From Tupaia tana (lineage: Eukaryota; Chordata; Mammalia; Scandentia; Tupaiidae), in assembly GCA_026018925.1 (NCBI GenBank), contig JAKSZU010000006.1, positions 191,095,449 to 191,159,448 on the forward strand: 64,000 nucleotides of DNA, in the 5' to 3' direction. Of this stretch, positions 1-10,335 are shown in pieces (the stretch's first letter is position 1; every line of letters starts with the position of its first letter). The notes below the pieces were generated by a model that was not told the DNA's origin, did no database searches, and saw nothing but the letters and a program-made list of their open reading frames with translations. The position numbers and the translations under genes were made by a program.

Positions 1-71
1 TTATCTCACTGAGAATTCACTCCCTTACGAAGTGGTTCATGCCATTGCCATTTCTTTAGAAAAGTCTTCTG

Positions 72-323
72 GGGGACCAGCAATTAGCGCAATGGCTATG
101 TCGCTGGACTTCCACGTAGTCGACCGCGGTTCGCGTCCCGGACCTGGTGGCTTAAAACACGCCAGGCGCATGTGCGTGCGTGCCCAAGATCCCAAGAAGA
201 GAATGGAGGAGAAGGGATTGCAGCGTGGCCAGGGGGTGATTTCTCGCTTTCTGTCTCCCTGTCTCTCTCTGTCTGTCTGGTGAGCGCACGCGCCCTATAG
301 CGAAAACCTCTCCAAAAAAAAAA
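72..323 (+). mobile_element. tRNA-derived SINE, group A
   Basis: The copy has a tRNA-like head with a pol III A box (TAGCGCAATGG) and a B-box-like GGTTCGCGTCC. A body without tRNA similarity follows, then a CT-rich stretch, the CTCTCC end and an A-rich tail. A 14-base target-site duplication (AGAAAAGTCTTCTG) lies at 58-71 and 324-337, so this is a complete L1-mobilised insertion. CpGs are well kept, which suggests a young copy. Confidence 0.92.
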
Positions 324-337
324 AGAAAAGTCTTCTG

Positions 338-774
338 TATTTTCGGCCAAAGAGTCCTCATACTGTACACTTCAACTCCTCAGACTGATTAAGTATCCAA
401 TTTAAAAAAATAGGTTTTTCAGTTATCTACATAATATTAATATATACTCTATGCCAAATCTACCATCTCAGGTTCACCTCCTTTCCACTATCCATCCCAT
501 CCTCAGAGAACACTTCTGCCTTCTACTAGTGCATTATCTTTTTTTCCCCTGACACATAGAAAGCCCTTAATAAAGTACTTGTATTATTATATTTTATTAA
601 TATTTATTAGAGAATACTTACTCTTGTTTTACCAAGAATTGATGTCTATCCCATATACTGGTATCAACTGGTGACATTTTATTTTGACTTTCCCCTTTAA
701 AATGACATCCCTTTTCTTCCTTTAGTTCCTTCTAGCCTACAACTTCTTCCATTTGTTACTGTGTTTGCCTTTTT
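338..774. other. unassigned AT-rich sequence
   Basis: No reading frame, RNA gene or recognisable repeat was seen, only AT-rich sequence with short T runs. Confidence 0.5.
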
Positions 775-946
775 AAAAAAGATTTAATTAATTAATTTAT
801 TTATTTACTTTAATTTGACCAGAGAGGAACAGAAAGAGAGAGAGAGAGAGAAAGTGAGAAAGTAAGCTGCCAGGTCTAGGACTCGAACCGTGGTCTGTCA
901 TGTGGGAGTTTGGTGTTCTTAACCACCATTACATCTAAAGGCCCCT
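775..946 (-). mobile_element. tRNA-derived SINE, group C (short form)
   Basis: On the minus strand the copy has the same tRNA-like head as the other SINEs. It then goes straight to a CT-rich stretch and the signature GGTCAAATTAAA followed by (TAAA)n. It lacks the 130-base body present in groups A and B. The purine run at 834-855 is the complement of the CT-rich stretch. Confidence 0.75.
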
Positions 947-984
947 GTGTTTGCTTTTTAGGTTAATAGCATTCAACTAATTTT

Positions 985-1246
985 CTTTCTTTTTTTTTTT
1001 TTTTATAGAGAGAGATTTTTTGCTAATGGGCACATGTGCTCACTGGAGACACAGAGACAAAGAGACAGAAAGCAAGAGATCATCCCTTGGGGTGATGGCC
1101 ACGTCTCCATTCCTTCTCCTCCATTCTCCTCTCAGGATTCTAGGCACATACGTACATCCACCTGGCCTAAGTTTTAAGCTGCTGGTTCAGGATTCAAACC
1201 ACAGTAGATTATGTGGGAGTCCGGCAACGTAACCTTCTGCCATCTG
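985..1246 (-). mobile_element. tRNA-derived SINE, group B (older)
   Basis: The poly-T head, the body (TCCTTCTCCTCCATTCTCCT) and a decayed tRNA head are recognisable. The copy is clearly more diverged than group A, and most CpGs have become TG or CA. Confidence 0.8.
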
Positions 1247-1461
1247 CTTGTTTCTTAACTACTCTTCTAAACTCATGCTGTCTTCCACCCTTTGTAAACA
1301 AAATGGTTATACAAGTTGACAATTAGTACATAATATTAGCCTGTGTAAATGTGTTCACTGTAGAACCAATGAGCTCTTTATTTTTCTTGTATAGTTAGTT
1401 AATTTTTTTTCTGGGATTTTCTCTTTCCTTCCCTCTTTCGTTTCCTCCTTCCTTTCTTAAA

Positions 1462-1680
1462 AGATTATATGTTTATTTATTTCTTCAATGGGAGAGATAG
1501 AGAGAGAGGCACTTGCAAAGGGATCATCACACTGTGATCCACTCCCAGTCTTAGCATCCTAGATCATGGGCATGTGCGTGTACCTGGCATGCTCAGGGAG
1601 GTTCCAGTGCATGAACTCAGGATCTTTTCCCATGTGGGTCAGTTACATTTCTACTGAGCTCTTTCCTCTTCCCCTTTTGA
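1462..1680 (-). mobile_element. SINE-like repeat, group D
   Basis: The sequence shares GATCCACT..CAG and ATCATGGGCATG blocks, in the same order, with the copies at 3567-3806 and 22165-22378. It begins with (TTTA) and a GA-rich stretch, as expected of an antisense SINE tail. It is strongly diverged, and the family is not named. Confidence 0.55.
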
Positions 1681-1684
1681 CCTT

Positions 1685-2570
1685 GAACACTGATAATTCT
1701 GTTTTGATGTGCCCCTTACCCAGACTGGAATCCTTAGAAAGAAGGCTCTGACATAGATATTAGGGTCTGTTTTTAGGAGGTGCTCTTGTGATCAACATGT
1801 ATGAACGGGAAGAGAGGAAATGAGATTAGACAGAGAGGAGTCAAATGGAGATGCGATCTTAATGAAGGCTTCTGTTAGGATGATTCTTCAGACTTTCCCT
1901 GAGTTAGAGCAGGGGAGTTGGGTCTTTATAACCCAATATTGACCGTTCATCGGACATGTACTACCCCGGAAAGGGGTGCATATTCAATGGGTAAAGCAGC
2001 TCTCTTCAGCTGGGGCAGTCACAGTAAGTGGAATACAGATAAGGGATGTCCGCCAACAGCACTTCCGGCAGCTGAAGAACTAAGTACAGGGGATACTTTA
2101 CTCTTGAAGAGGGATCCAGGCAGCAGAACCCCACAACACTGTACACACCACAATCCACACTGTGCACACTGGAATCTGCTAAGATTTTGAATACCCTCTT
2201 TTCATAAGGACGCTTGAGAAAGGAAATCCCCAGCACTCCAGCTAGTCTCAGGTTGCTGTGTGACTCATTCTACTCTTTCTCTACCATCCACGTGAAATGC
2301 CCTCTTCCTCAGCAAACACCTCTGCTGGCCTCAGTGAGCTGCTTTGTTTCTTGACCCAGATCCTCAGCCTCAAAGTTCTGAGCACTTACATATTGTGCTT
2401 TTCTCAGCCAGGACTGCTTCGTTTATCTGTTTATTGCATATATGAAGGGAGAGACTGTCAAGGGACCCAACTATATTCCTCTCCACTGCACTGTTTAAGA
2501 GTAGTCTTGCCTTGTGAAGATCAGGTCAATTATCCTGCCAAGTTGTGGCCAGACAGTAGCAGTAGCTAAT
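1685..2570. other. unassigned sequence
   Basis: This stretch is moderately complex, with no convincing gene. The short open frames at 1918-2190 and 2297-2569 have no recognisable domain and no coding signature. Part may belong to an unrecognised old repeat. Confidence 0.4.
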
Positions 2571-2956
2571 ACATTAAAGTGACTACAATTGGGTCTCCTG
2601 GCAGAAACATTTCCCCTTCAGGAATTTGTACTATAAACCCTATTTCAATGTATGATTCTCTCTCTAATGAATTTCCTTTATCTATTCATTCACTGCGCTC
2701 ACTTTTCCCACTAGAGTTGTCTATGGATGCCTTTTGTGTGTGTGTGTTTTATGTTTGGTGCACTATGAGCTTCTCAATCTCTATATTGATTTTTTAATTA
2801 AAATTTGCGGAGGCATTATTTCTTCAATATTTGCCCTCTCCCTTCTGGAATCCAATTATATCTATATGAAGTAGTTCAAATTGTCCCATAGGTCACTGCA
2901 TGTTGGTTTGTTTTAAATCTCTGTTTTTCAGTTGATTCTATTTATGTATATGTAGG

Positions 2957-2994
<38 letters not shown>

Positions 2995-3308
2995 CATGTA
3001 TGTCTATATCGAATGTTAAACCTACTATTCCTATTATTTATGGGTCTCTCTCTAATAACTTTTTTTGTTATGAGTCACATTTTTCTGATTCTTTTAGTGA
3101 TTCTAAGTTTGCATGATTCACATTGTGAATCTCAGAATTTTGTTGTATTCTTAAAACTTGTTGAATTTTGTCCTGGCAGATAGTTAATTTATTTTCAAAT
3201 CAGCATGATACTTTTAACACTTGTTTTAAAAATTTGCTAGTATGGTTCTATGGTAGCCTTTGCTTTAGGGCTAGTATAGCTCTTTTCATTACGTTTACTC
3301 ATATTGTG
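2571..3308 (-). mobile_element. probable ancient L1 fragment, antisense
   Basis: The order of T-rich phrases around 3040-3290 resembles, from memory, old mammalian L1M-class elements read in antisense. A (TG)n microsatellite interrupts it at 2960-2990. No reading frame survives. The assignment is by general resemblance only. Confidence 0.35.
2960..2990. repeat. (TG)n microsatellite
   Basis: A near-perfect TG dinucleotide run of about 31 bases. Confidence 0.95.
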
Positions 3309-3546
3309 CCTTTTTTTTTTGGAGGGATTTTTACTATAGGATATGTGTCCTCACCAAAGAGAGGCAGAAAGCGAGAAATCTCCCTCCCCCGGGGGGATGG
3401 CCATGCCACAATCCATTCTCCATTCTCTTCTTGGTATTTTGGGCATGGATACCCACATGCATAGCATGAGTTTCAAGTCACTGGGTCTGGGACTCAAATT
3501 CATGGGAATCCAGTACCTTAACCACTACATCACCTACTGGTACAGG
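3309..3546 (-). mobile_element. tRNA-derived SINE, group B
   Basis: The poly-T start, the CCCCCGGGGGG body palindrome and a decayed head ending CACCTACTGG are present. It lies inside a probable old L1 fragment and is followed at once by a group D copy. Confidence 0.8.
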
Positions 3547-3562
3547 TTATACTTTCTTTTCT

Positions 3563-3566
<4 letters not shown>

Positions 3567-3597
<31 letters not shown>

Positions 3598-3806
3598 CTC
3601 TCAGAAAGAGAGACAGAGAGAGAGTGAGAGATTTCTAACAGCATCCTCACTCCCTGATCCACTCCCCAGCTTCAACCAGGCTGAATCATGGGCACATGCA
3701 TGCATAGCTAACATATCTAGGGAGGCTTTGGGGCACAAAGTCATGAGCCTCCCCAGTGAGTCTAGCATTGCAGAGCATTGCTTTTATGTCACCATTTGGC
3801 CCTCTT
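3567..3806 (-). mobile_element. SINE-like repeat, group D
   Basis: The copy starts with a run of about 30 Ts, then a GA-rich stretch, then the group D core (GATCCACTCCCCAGC, ATCATGGGCACATGC). It ends near CATTTGGCCC, which looks like the complement of a GGGCCA SINE start. Confidence 0.6.
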
Positions 3807-4330
3807 GAGGTTTAGCCTTTGTTGCATCTTCACTGAATGTTCTTCATTTCAGTGAGGTTTCCCCATTATGGTTGGTTGTATCCCAAACATGTCCTAATCT
3901 TATGTCACCTAAGAGCGTTTTTCCATTTATTGCCACTAGCTGCTATTCTTTCCACAATAATCTTTGCCTCTCCTTAGAGTTTCATCCTAAACATCTGCAA
4001 CTCAGTATTAAGCCAAAGATTCCAAAGTAGCTTTCTGGAGCACTTTAACTGGATAGATCTTCTTTATCTGATAATCTATCTTCAGTCTCTCTGAATCCTG
4101 ATTTCAGTCTTTTCGCTTAATGATCAAGGACTCCCATTCTTTGTGTTACATGCTTGATAGGACTTTTGGGCAGACCGCTTCAGGATACACATGGTTCAGT
4201 TCATTTATTTCTCATTCTTCAGTAATCACAATCCTGAGCTCCTTTGACCCAGTACCTGAAAATGATTGTTTTAGTTTGTCCTGTTTTGTAGCTGTTTACA
4301 AAGGAGGGCTAGTTCTGTAGCTAAAATCAA
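3807..4330 (-). mobile_element. probable ancient L1 fragment, antisense (continued)
   Basis: This continues the old L1-like sequence seen before the SINE insertions. The stretch around 4255-4320 resembles the antisense 5' part of an L1M-type element. It is degraded, and no frame is retained. Confidence 0.35.
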
Positions 4331-4358
4331 GACTGGATATAAGAAGACATATTCATTT

Positions 4359-4642
4359 ATTTATTTATTTATTTATTTATTTTTTTTTTGGAGAGGTTTT
4401 TCGCTATAGGACGCGTGCGCTCGCCAGACAGACAGAGAGAGACATAGAGACAGAAAGCGAGAAATCACCCCCCAGGGGGGATGGTCACGCCACAATCCCT
4501 TCTCCTCCATTCTCCTCTCGGGATCTTGGGCACGTACACACACGCGCCCGGCGTGAGTTGTAAGCCACTGGGTCCGAGACGCGAACCGCGGTCGACTACA
4601 TGGGAGTCCAGCCACATAGCCATTACGCTAACTGCTGGTTCC
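4359..4642 (-). mobile_element. tRNA-derived SINE, group A
   Basis: A full-length antisense copy with a (TTTA)n tail, GGAGAGG end, CCCCCCAGGGGGG palindrome and intact tRNA-like head. The 13-base target-site duplication GACATATTCATTT is at 4346-4358 and 4643-4655. Confidence 0.93.
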
Positions 4643-4665
4643 GACATATTCATTTTTTAAAATAA

Positions 4666-4861
4666 TTATTTTATTTTAACTTCATATATTTATTTAATTA
4701 GTTAGTTATCTTAATTTGGCCACAGAGGAATAGCGTGAGGGTGAGTGTGATAGTGGGGGAGGGTGGGAAGTGAGAAAGCAAGCTGCCGGGTCCGGGACTT
4801 GAACTGCAGTCAACCATGTGGGAATCTAGCACCCTTAACCACCATGCCACCTGCTGGCCAC
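4666..4861 (-). mobile_element. tRNA-derived SINE, group C
   Basis: An antisense short-form copy. It has an A/T-rich tail, TTAATTTGGCC, a GT/GA-rich stretch, then the head (GCTGCCGGGTCCGGGACTTG) ending CCACCTGCTGGCC. Confidence 0.8.
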
Positions 4862-4874
4862 AAGGACATGTTCA

Positions 4875-5056
4875 TTTTTTTTTCTTTTTTTAGAGAGGTT
4901 TTTGCTATAAGGCGCATGCGCTCGCCAGAAAGACAGAGAGAGACAAAGAGACAGAAAGCGAGAAATCACCCTCCTACCCCCTGCAGGGGGATGGCCACAC
5001 TGTAATCCCTTCTCCATTCTCCTCTCGGGATCTTGGGCATGCACACACACCGGGGC
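4875..5056 (-). mobile_element. 5'-truncated group A SINE ending in poly-G
   Basis: The antisense copy keeps the tail and body but loses the entire tRNA-like head. At the truncation point the sequence is CGGGGC followed by 24 consecutive Gs (5057-5080). No target-site duplication is evident. Confidence 0.8.
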
Positions 5057-5080
5057 GGGGGGGGGGGGGGGGGGGGGGGG
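5057..5080. repeat. poly-G tract (24)
   Basis: A run of 24 uninterrupted Gs on the plus strand at the broken end of a SINE. It could be a homopolymer expansion or an assembly artefact. Confidence 0.9.
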
Positions 5081-5089
5081 ACTCTGTAT

Positions 5090-5605
5090 TCTCAGAGTCA
5101 TATCACCTCTGGTGGTTCTAGGGGAGTATTAGGGCCCAAGGGTAAAATCTGGTTTACTTCTGGGATAGGGGACAGCAGATGGCCTGGAGATGTAGAGTTG
5201 CATCTGTTATTGTCCTAGATTTTGGGCCCCTTCTATACCTTAGTTAGCACCTTGCTTCAGCCTACACATTCTCTTCTTTTTTTCCTGTCAAATCTTCTTC
5301 CAACTGCCTTGTATAAAGACATTTGTGATTAGATGTACTGCTGCTCAAATAATCTTGGATAATCTCCCATCTCAAGATCCTTAACCTAATTACAACTGTA
5401 CAGTACGATTCCTTTTGTCATATACAATTGTACTCACAGTTTCCAGGGATTATGATCTGATATTTTGGGGATCATTATTCACTCTACCACAGTAACTTTG
5501 AGGAACAGGAGTGCTAAATAATGATGACAATCAAAATTAACTAAAGGTGAGTGTGAAAAACAATTTATTCCCTGATCCTAACTAACAGTTCTGCCATTAT
5601 TTTTA
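5090..5605. other. unassigned; possible ancient LTR-type repeat
   Basis: The phrasing at about 5300-5490 (GATAATCTCCCATCTCAAGA, TCACAGTTTCCAGGGATTA) resembles an old mammalian LTR-class interspersed repeat. I cannot name the family, and there is no gene. Confidence 0.3.
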
Positions 5606-5611
5606 TACCAG

Positions 5612-5776
5612 AATTCTTTTTTCTTTCTTTCTTAAGGTTTTGGCTATAGAGCCTGTGTGCTCATCAGAGCGAGGGAGGGAAGGAGAGAGAGAGAGAGAGA
5701 AAGTGAGAAAGCATTCTCCAGGGGGGATGACCATGCCTCAGTCCTTTCTCCTCCATTATTTTCTCAGGATTCTGGG

Positions 5777-5811
<35 letters not shown>

Positions 5812-5893
5812 CTGGTGTGATTTTCCAGCTCTCAAACCGTGATTGGCCATGTGAGATTCTAGCACCTTAACACCATGCCATCTGCTGTCCCCT
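5612..5893 (-). mobile_element. tRNA-derived SINE, group B
   Basis: A diverged antisense copy. The normally CA/CG-rich stretch of the body has expanded into a (CA)n microsatellite at 5780-5807, and the CT-rich stretch into (GA)n at 5682-5699. Confidence 0.8.
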
Positions 5894-5904
5894 ATACCAA
5901 AATT

Positions 5905-5905
5905 A

Positions 5906-5939
<34 letters not shown>
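5905..5939. repeat. (ATT)n microsatellite
   Basis: A trinucleotide run at the A-rich tail end of the next antisense SINE copy. Confidence 0.9.
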
Positions 5940-6178
5940 CATTGCTAGGGAGTATGTATGCTTGCAAGAAACAGGAAGAGAAAAAGAGAGGGAGAAAGCA
6001 ATTCCCAAAGGGGTGTGGTTACATCGCAAACACTTGTCCTTCACTTCTCCATCCCATTAGGATTTGGGCCACTGTGTGCACACATGTGCCTGTTGTGTTT
6101 TTTCAAGCTACCAGGGCTAGGATTCAAACTAAAGCTTGTCATTTGGTATCCCTTAACCATGTGCTACAGACCAGTCCT
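5940..6178 (-). mobile_element. tRNA-derived SINE, group E (diverged)
   Basis: An antisense copy with the body features GGGGTGTGGTTACAT and CATCCCATTAGGATTTGGG. It differs from groups A and B and resembles the copy at 20166-20472. The (ATT)n repeat serves as its tail. Confidence 0.6.
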
Positions 6179-6366
6179 ATACCAAAGTTTTTAAGCAATA
6201 AAAATTCAGTGCTCCCCACCACCCATGGAAGAAATAATTGACTAAATATAAATAAATGAATAAATTAAGACCAGCTTCAGAGACATAGTGATAGCACAAT
6301 GCCTTAGTGCTGAGCCCAAATGGAAAGGGTCCTGGTTTGTGTCTCCAGGTATCCTTGTGCATGCAG

Positions 6367-6391
6367 TGTGTGTGTGTGTGTGTGTGTGTGT
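6367..6391. repeat. (TG)n microsatellite
   Basis: A TG dinucleotide run of about 25 bases inside an unassigned, possibly SINE-like stretch (6280-6510). Confidence 0.9.
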
Positions 6392-6693
6392 CCATGAGGC
6401 TGGGGATAGGATCTCAGCATGAAGATCCTTTTGGGGCTGCCTGTCTATCTCTCTCTTACTCTCTCTGCCATGGAAGAAATGAATGAATAAACTTACATAA
6501 GGTAAAATTTATTTCTGATAAATTCTGTATTTAGGATATTTAGTATGTGTATATATGGATATTTTAGCACTAGTGCAAATCTAGAGTTTATGCATATATT
6601 AGAATAATAATACCATGTGTTAGAAATCTATAATCACATGTACATGTACATGTGTATGTGTGTGTGTTCACATATGTGTCTGTATATATATAC

Positions 6694-6799
6694 TCTTTTC
6701 ATATATTTACACATTAAGGTTATTTAAACATATCTTTCTAGTTTCATGCTTCATACTTTCTGCCTGAAAATTGTTCAGAGGTGTTAATGCTTTCTGCAA
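6694..6799 (+). repeat. 106-base direct repeat, copy 1
   Basis: The sequence is almost identical to 8493-8601, 1.8 kb downstream: two substitutions and one 3-base insertion. It contains no SINE, L1 or simple repeat signature. A (TA)n run follows at once. Confidence 0.9.
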
Positions 6800-6802
6800 G
6801 TC

Positions 6803-6804
<2 letters not shown>

Positions 6805-6850
<46 letters not shown>
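6805..6850. repeat. (TA)n microsatellite
   Basis: An alternating TA run of about 40 bases directly between the 106-base repeat and a palindromic MITE. Confidence 0.9.
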
Positions 6851-6851
<1 letters not shown>

Positions 6852-6864
6852 ATCATAAAAATCA

Positions 6865-6942
6865 TGGGTAATTGAAAAAGTCATGATGCATTTTGCATTA
6901 AAAAAAAACATAAAAAATATATCATGACTTTTCCGATGACTC
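6865..6942. mobile_element. palindromic mariner-like MITE, copy 1
   Basis: Two arms of about 30 bases are imperfect inverse complements. The left arm contains GAAAAAGTCATGATGCATTTT and the right arm the complement of GTCATCGGAAAAGTCATGATAT. The length of about 78 bases and the arm pattern match 58175-58249. No coding capacity, so it would have been moved by another element's transposase. Family assignment is inferred. Confidence 0.65.
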
Positions 6943-7217
6943 TCCCTCTATACATAGAATCTCAAATACTCGGAAATTGTTTTCTGTAAATATGTCTGTA
7001 AGAGAACACAGACAGAAATAAAAAGGCTTATTAACAAAAGTTTCACTGGTTCTTTTACTTTGCCTGGTTTTGCTTTTCCTACTTTGTACTAAATGTTATA
7101 GGTACAAATATAATTTGTAAAAATTGTATCAAGAAAAAAGAAATTGTGTCAAGAATTGTTGAAAGGTAAAAGGATAGCATTTCAAAAGGCCCCACACTGA
7201 TTTTAAAATAAATATCT

Positions 7218-7365
7218 ATACCTGGGGCCAGCAGATGGCATGGTGGTTGAGGTGCTGGACTTCCACCTGGCACACTGTGGTTTAAGTACTGAATCCTGGT
7301 GGCTTGCTTTGTTACTTTCTCTCTTTCTCTCTCTTGAGCAGACAAGCCTTGTAGCAAACTAAAAT
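7218..7365 (+). mobile_element. tRNA-derived SINE, group C
   Basis: The sense head (GGGGCCAGCAGATGGCATGG, A box and decayed B box) is followed directly by a CT-rich stretch and an A-rich tail. The long body is absent. Confidence 0.75.
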
Positions 7366-7462
7366 AATAATATGATAGGTAAAATTAAGTAAATATTTTT
7401 TTAAAAATCCATACCTATTTAATTTGCTAAAGTTCAACAAAATATCTAGAGTATAGAAATCC

Positions 7463-7740
7463 AGGGACCAGTAGATGGTTTAATGGTTATGTTGCTGAAC
7501 TCCCACAGAGTTGACAATAATTTGAGTCCCAGAGCATGCAGCTTAAAAATCACACTAGGCATGTGCACATGCATGTACAAGATCCTGAGGGGAGAATGGA
7601 AGAGAAGGGATTGCAGCATGGCCATCTCCCCAGTGCATGATTTCTCTCTATCTCTGTCTCTCCATCGAGTACACATGACCAATAGCAAAAATCTCTATAA
7701 ATAAATAAGCAAACAAACAAACAAACAAATAAATAAATTG
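7463..7740 (+). mobile_element. tRNA-derived SINE, group B
   Basis: A full-length sense copy with a decayed head, the complete body and an (AAAC)n/(AAAT)n tail. The frames on both strands here are SINE translations, not genes. Confidence 0.85.
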
Positions 7741-7884
7741 TCCATCCATCCATCCCTACACATTCTGGATGTCTCTTATTGCCATATTGGTTTTTCCTTT
7801 TACACTAATTTATGGCAAAGCACAAGAATCATCATTTGTATCTCTCTCTGAAGGGATGCAAGTTTAAATTATCATAATCTCTTA

Positions 7885-8138
7885 TGTTGTTTGTTTGTTT
7901 TTTTTAGTTTTTGCTATAGGGCATGTGAGGTCTGTGGTCACAGGAGAGACAGAGAGAGAAGTGAGAAGTCATCCCCAGGTGGGATGGCTATGCCACATCC
8001 CTTCTCCTCCAGGTTCTTCTCATGATTTTGGGCACACGTGTACATGTACCAGCTTAATCTTTAGGCCTCTGAGTACTACTCGAATTATGCAGTCGGCCAT
8101 GGGACCAGCACCATAACCTTCACACCACCTGTTAGCCC
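7885..8138 (-). mobile_element. tRNA-derived SINE, group B
   Basis: An antisense copy with a TTTGTTTG tail, GCTATAGGGCATGTG end and the body motif TCATCCCCAGGTGGGATGG. The head is decayed. Confidence 0.8.
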
Positions 8139-8144
8139 ATAATC

Positions 8145-9365
8145 TACCATTTTAATAATATTTTTTGTTAATCTATCAGTGACTACCTTGTAAAGTTATG
8201 ATATATTTCATCTTTACTTTCTAAAGTAATATTAAAGTGGCAATGTAAGAAGAACCAATAATTACTTAGAATAATAAAATGATTATGACAATTTTCACTA
8301 TGCAGCAGGTAAAGAAAAAACTAAGTAGGTAAAAGAATAACAAAATAATTAGTATAGTTTAAAAAAAGTGTATTATCTTTATAGGTATTGTGTTTTGAAA
8401 ACTACTACTCAATAGAATTTCTAAGCAATGAAAACAACGTAACTTTGATAGCGAATATGTACACGTATATACACTATATTTACAACATACGTTCTTTTCA
8501 TATATTTACACATTAAGGTTATTTAAACGTATCTTTCTAGTTTCATGCTTCATACTTTCTGCCTGGAAATTGTTCAGAGAAGGTGTTAATGCTTTCTGCA
8601 ATTCCTATCATACCAGTTAGATATTTATAATCAAAGATGATCTAAAACTACTAATTTTCCCTATTAGCTAAAATGAAGCAACATAATTTTATTCCTAGGA
8701 ATAATTCAGGTTTAAAAAATATAAAATCAGTAGAAATCAAAATATTTTGCTTTAATTCAGACTGTGTTATATATATCTTCTATAAACCTTTATTAATCAA
8801 CAGAAAATTGGAATTAAAATTAGATTTCATTTAGTTTTATTTTTTATTTGATTTATTAGTAGATGCAGAATTTATTTTCTTTTAATAGGATATAGCAATG
8901 TAAATTACATATATTGTCAGGAATTCATTGATCTTCTTTTAATTAGCAAGTCTCTATAGTAAAAAAATATATACTTTTTTTTTCTATGGTTGCATGTTGC
9001 ACCTATATTTTAGTTATCTATCTTACAAATTTATGCAGTTACACATGGGTGGCAAAAGATTTATTAATGCCACCGTGTAATGCATCTATATAGAAAGCAA
9101 ATACTTTTATATTAGCCACCACAGGTGTGCTCAGCTTCATCATTATATGTTTTCTGATAAATAAATCCCATATTCTTGTAGTTTCATCATTCTTCTTGTA
9201 CAGTTCAGTTACTTGTTGATTACAATTTATTTTGCATTCATAGTTAAACAGTTTAATTCCACTGAGTAATGACTTGAAACATAATACTTATAAGATTAAT
9301 ATTATACTTTTCTTAAAGTATGTTAACCATAAAAGCAAAATAAATGTTATTTATATAGATGTCCA
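8145..9365. other. unassigned AT-rich sequence with direct repeat copy 2
   Basis: No SINE lies between 8139 and 10335. The stretch holds the second copy of the 106-base repeat but no gene and no L1 recognised. Confidence 0.4.
8493..8601 (+). repeat. 106-base direct repeat, copy 2
   Basis: The partner of 6694-6799, with a 3-base insertion near its 3' end. The flanks differ from those of copy 1, so the duplication boundaries are sharp. Confidence 0.9.
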
Positions 9366-9366
9366 T

Positions 9367-9393
<27 letters not shown>
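9367..9393. repeat. (CA)n microsatellite
   Basis: A CA dinucleotide run of about 27 bases. Confidence 0.95.
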
Positions 9394-9397
<4 letters not shown>

Positions 9398-9679
9398 ATT
9401 TTGTTTGACTTTGAGATATTTCTTTATTTTCTTTCTGTTTTTCATTGCTTTTACTATAGATCATATTGCTATGTTGTTCTGTGATTTAAACCCAAGAGTA
9501 ATTAGAGCATATTTCAAATATTCCATTTTATTAAGTGTGAATTCTAAAGGGAAACTTTATGAATAACATTAATTGTACCATTTGAAATATTCTAATTTTG
9601 TATTAGTAGGTAAAGTGGTACGAATATAAATAGTGTGCTAACTAATCCATAGAGAACCAAGGTTTTGTTCTGTTTTGTT

Positions 9680-10160
9680 TTTTTTTTTCTGCCTGTGAAA
9701 AGCAAATTAGGGAAGCAATCAATATTTCTTTTCCAGAAACATTTGCTCTCTGCCCCAGATTTATGTCTGGATGTTTACTTGGTTTGTATCATTCTCAAGA
9801 GATGTGGCTTATTAGAGCCACTTGGATGGCAGTCTTAGAAATCTAATGACAATTGTTTGTTTTTTCCAAAGAACACTTCCTAATGATAATTATTCAGCCC
9901 TGCAGTATTAAAATGATGTGTTCAGTTCTAAGTGAGCATTTTAAAAATTATTCCAGCTATTCAAATATCTGCCATAAAATAAATGTCAATTTTTCTGACC
10001 TACATTAGATCCTTGGCAGCAGTCAATTGTTCTAATATAAATGTTGCCTTTTTCACTTATGCTTTACACAGGAATAAACAACAGTTTGAAGCTACCAGAT
10101 CAATTCTGTGTGTGTTTATTTGCAGTAGGTAGGCGTTCAAACACAGACATTGATTCTCTT
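9680..10160. promoter_or_regulatory. candidate conserved noncoding element
   Basis: The sequence is high-complexity, repeat-free and non-coding, inside a SINE-free stretch of 2.2 kb. It contains homeodomain-like TAATGATAATTATT, an E-box CAATTG and several AT-rich core motifs. This fits an ancient enhancer, but conservation cannot be tested here. Confidence 0.3.
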
Positions 10161-10335
10161 AATATTTTAGATTGGATTATCGCTTATTATAACTTAATTC
10201 ATAGTTTTAACTAGTATAGAGGATTATAAAAGGTTCTTTTCCTCTTCACATAGACTTTTATTGATGCCTCTTACATTCTTTATGTTAAAATGGTATATAG
10301 TGAACAGTATGTGGGTTTTAAACTTAGAAAGACCA

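Noticed and set aside
96..370. Overlapping open frames on both strands at 32-370, with many similar ones across the window
   Set aside because: They are translations of the group A/B SINE. The same peptide fragments recur wherever the SINE does, which explains the apparent protein family.
2960..3183. A cysteine/valine-rich secreted-looking peptide
   Set aside because: Its start is a translated (TG)n microsatellite. The rest is AT-rich noncoding sequence.
6280..6510. An additional SINE family with a (TG)n core
   Set aside because: It has CT-rich and A-rich ends, but no second copy in the window aligned well enough to support a family.
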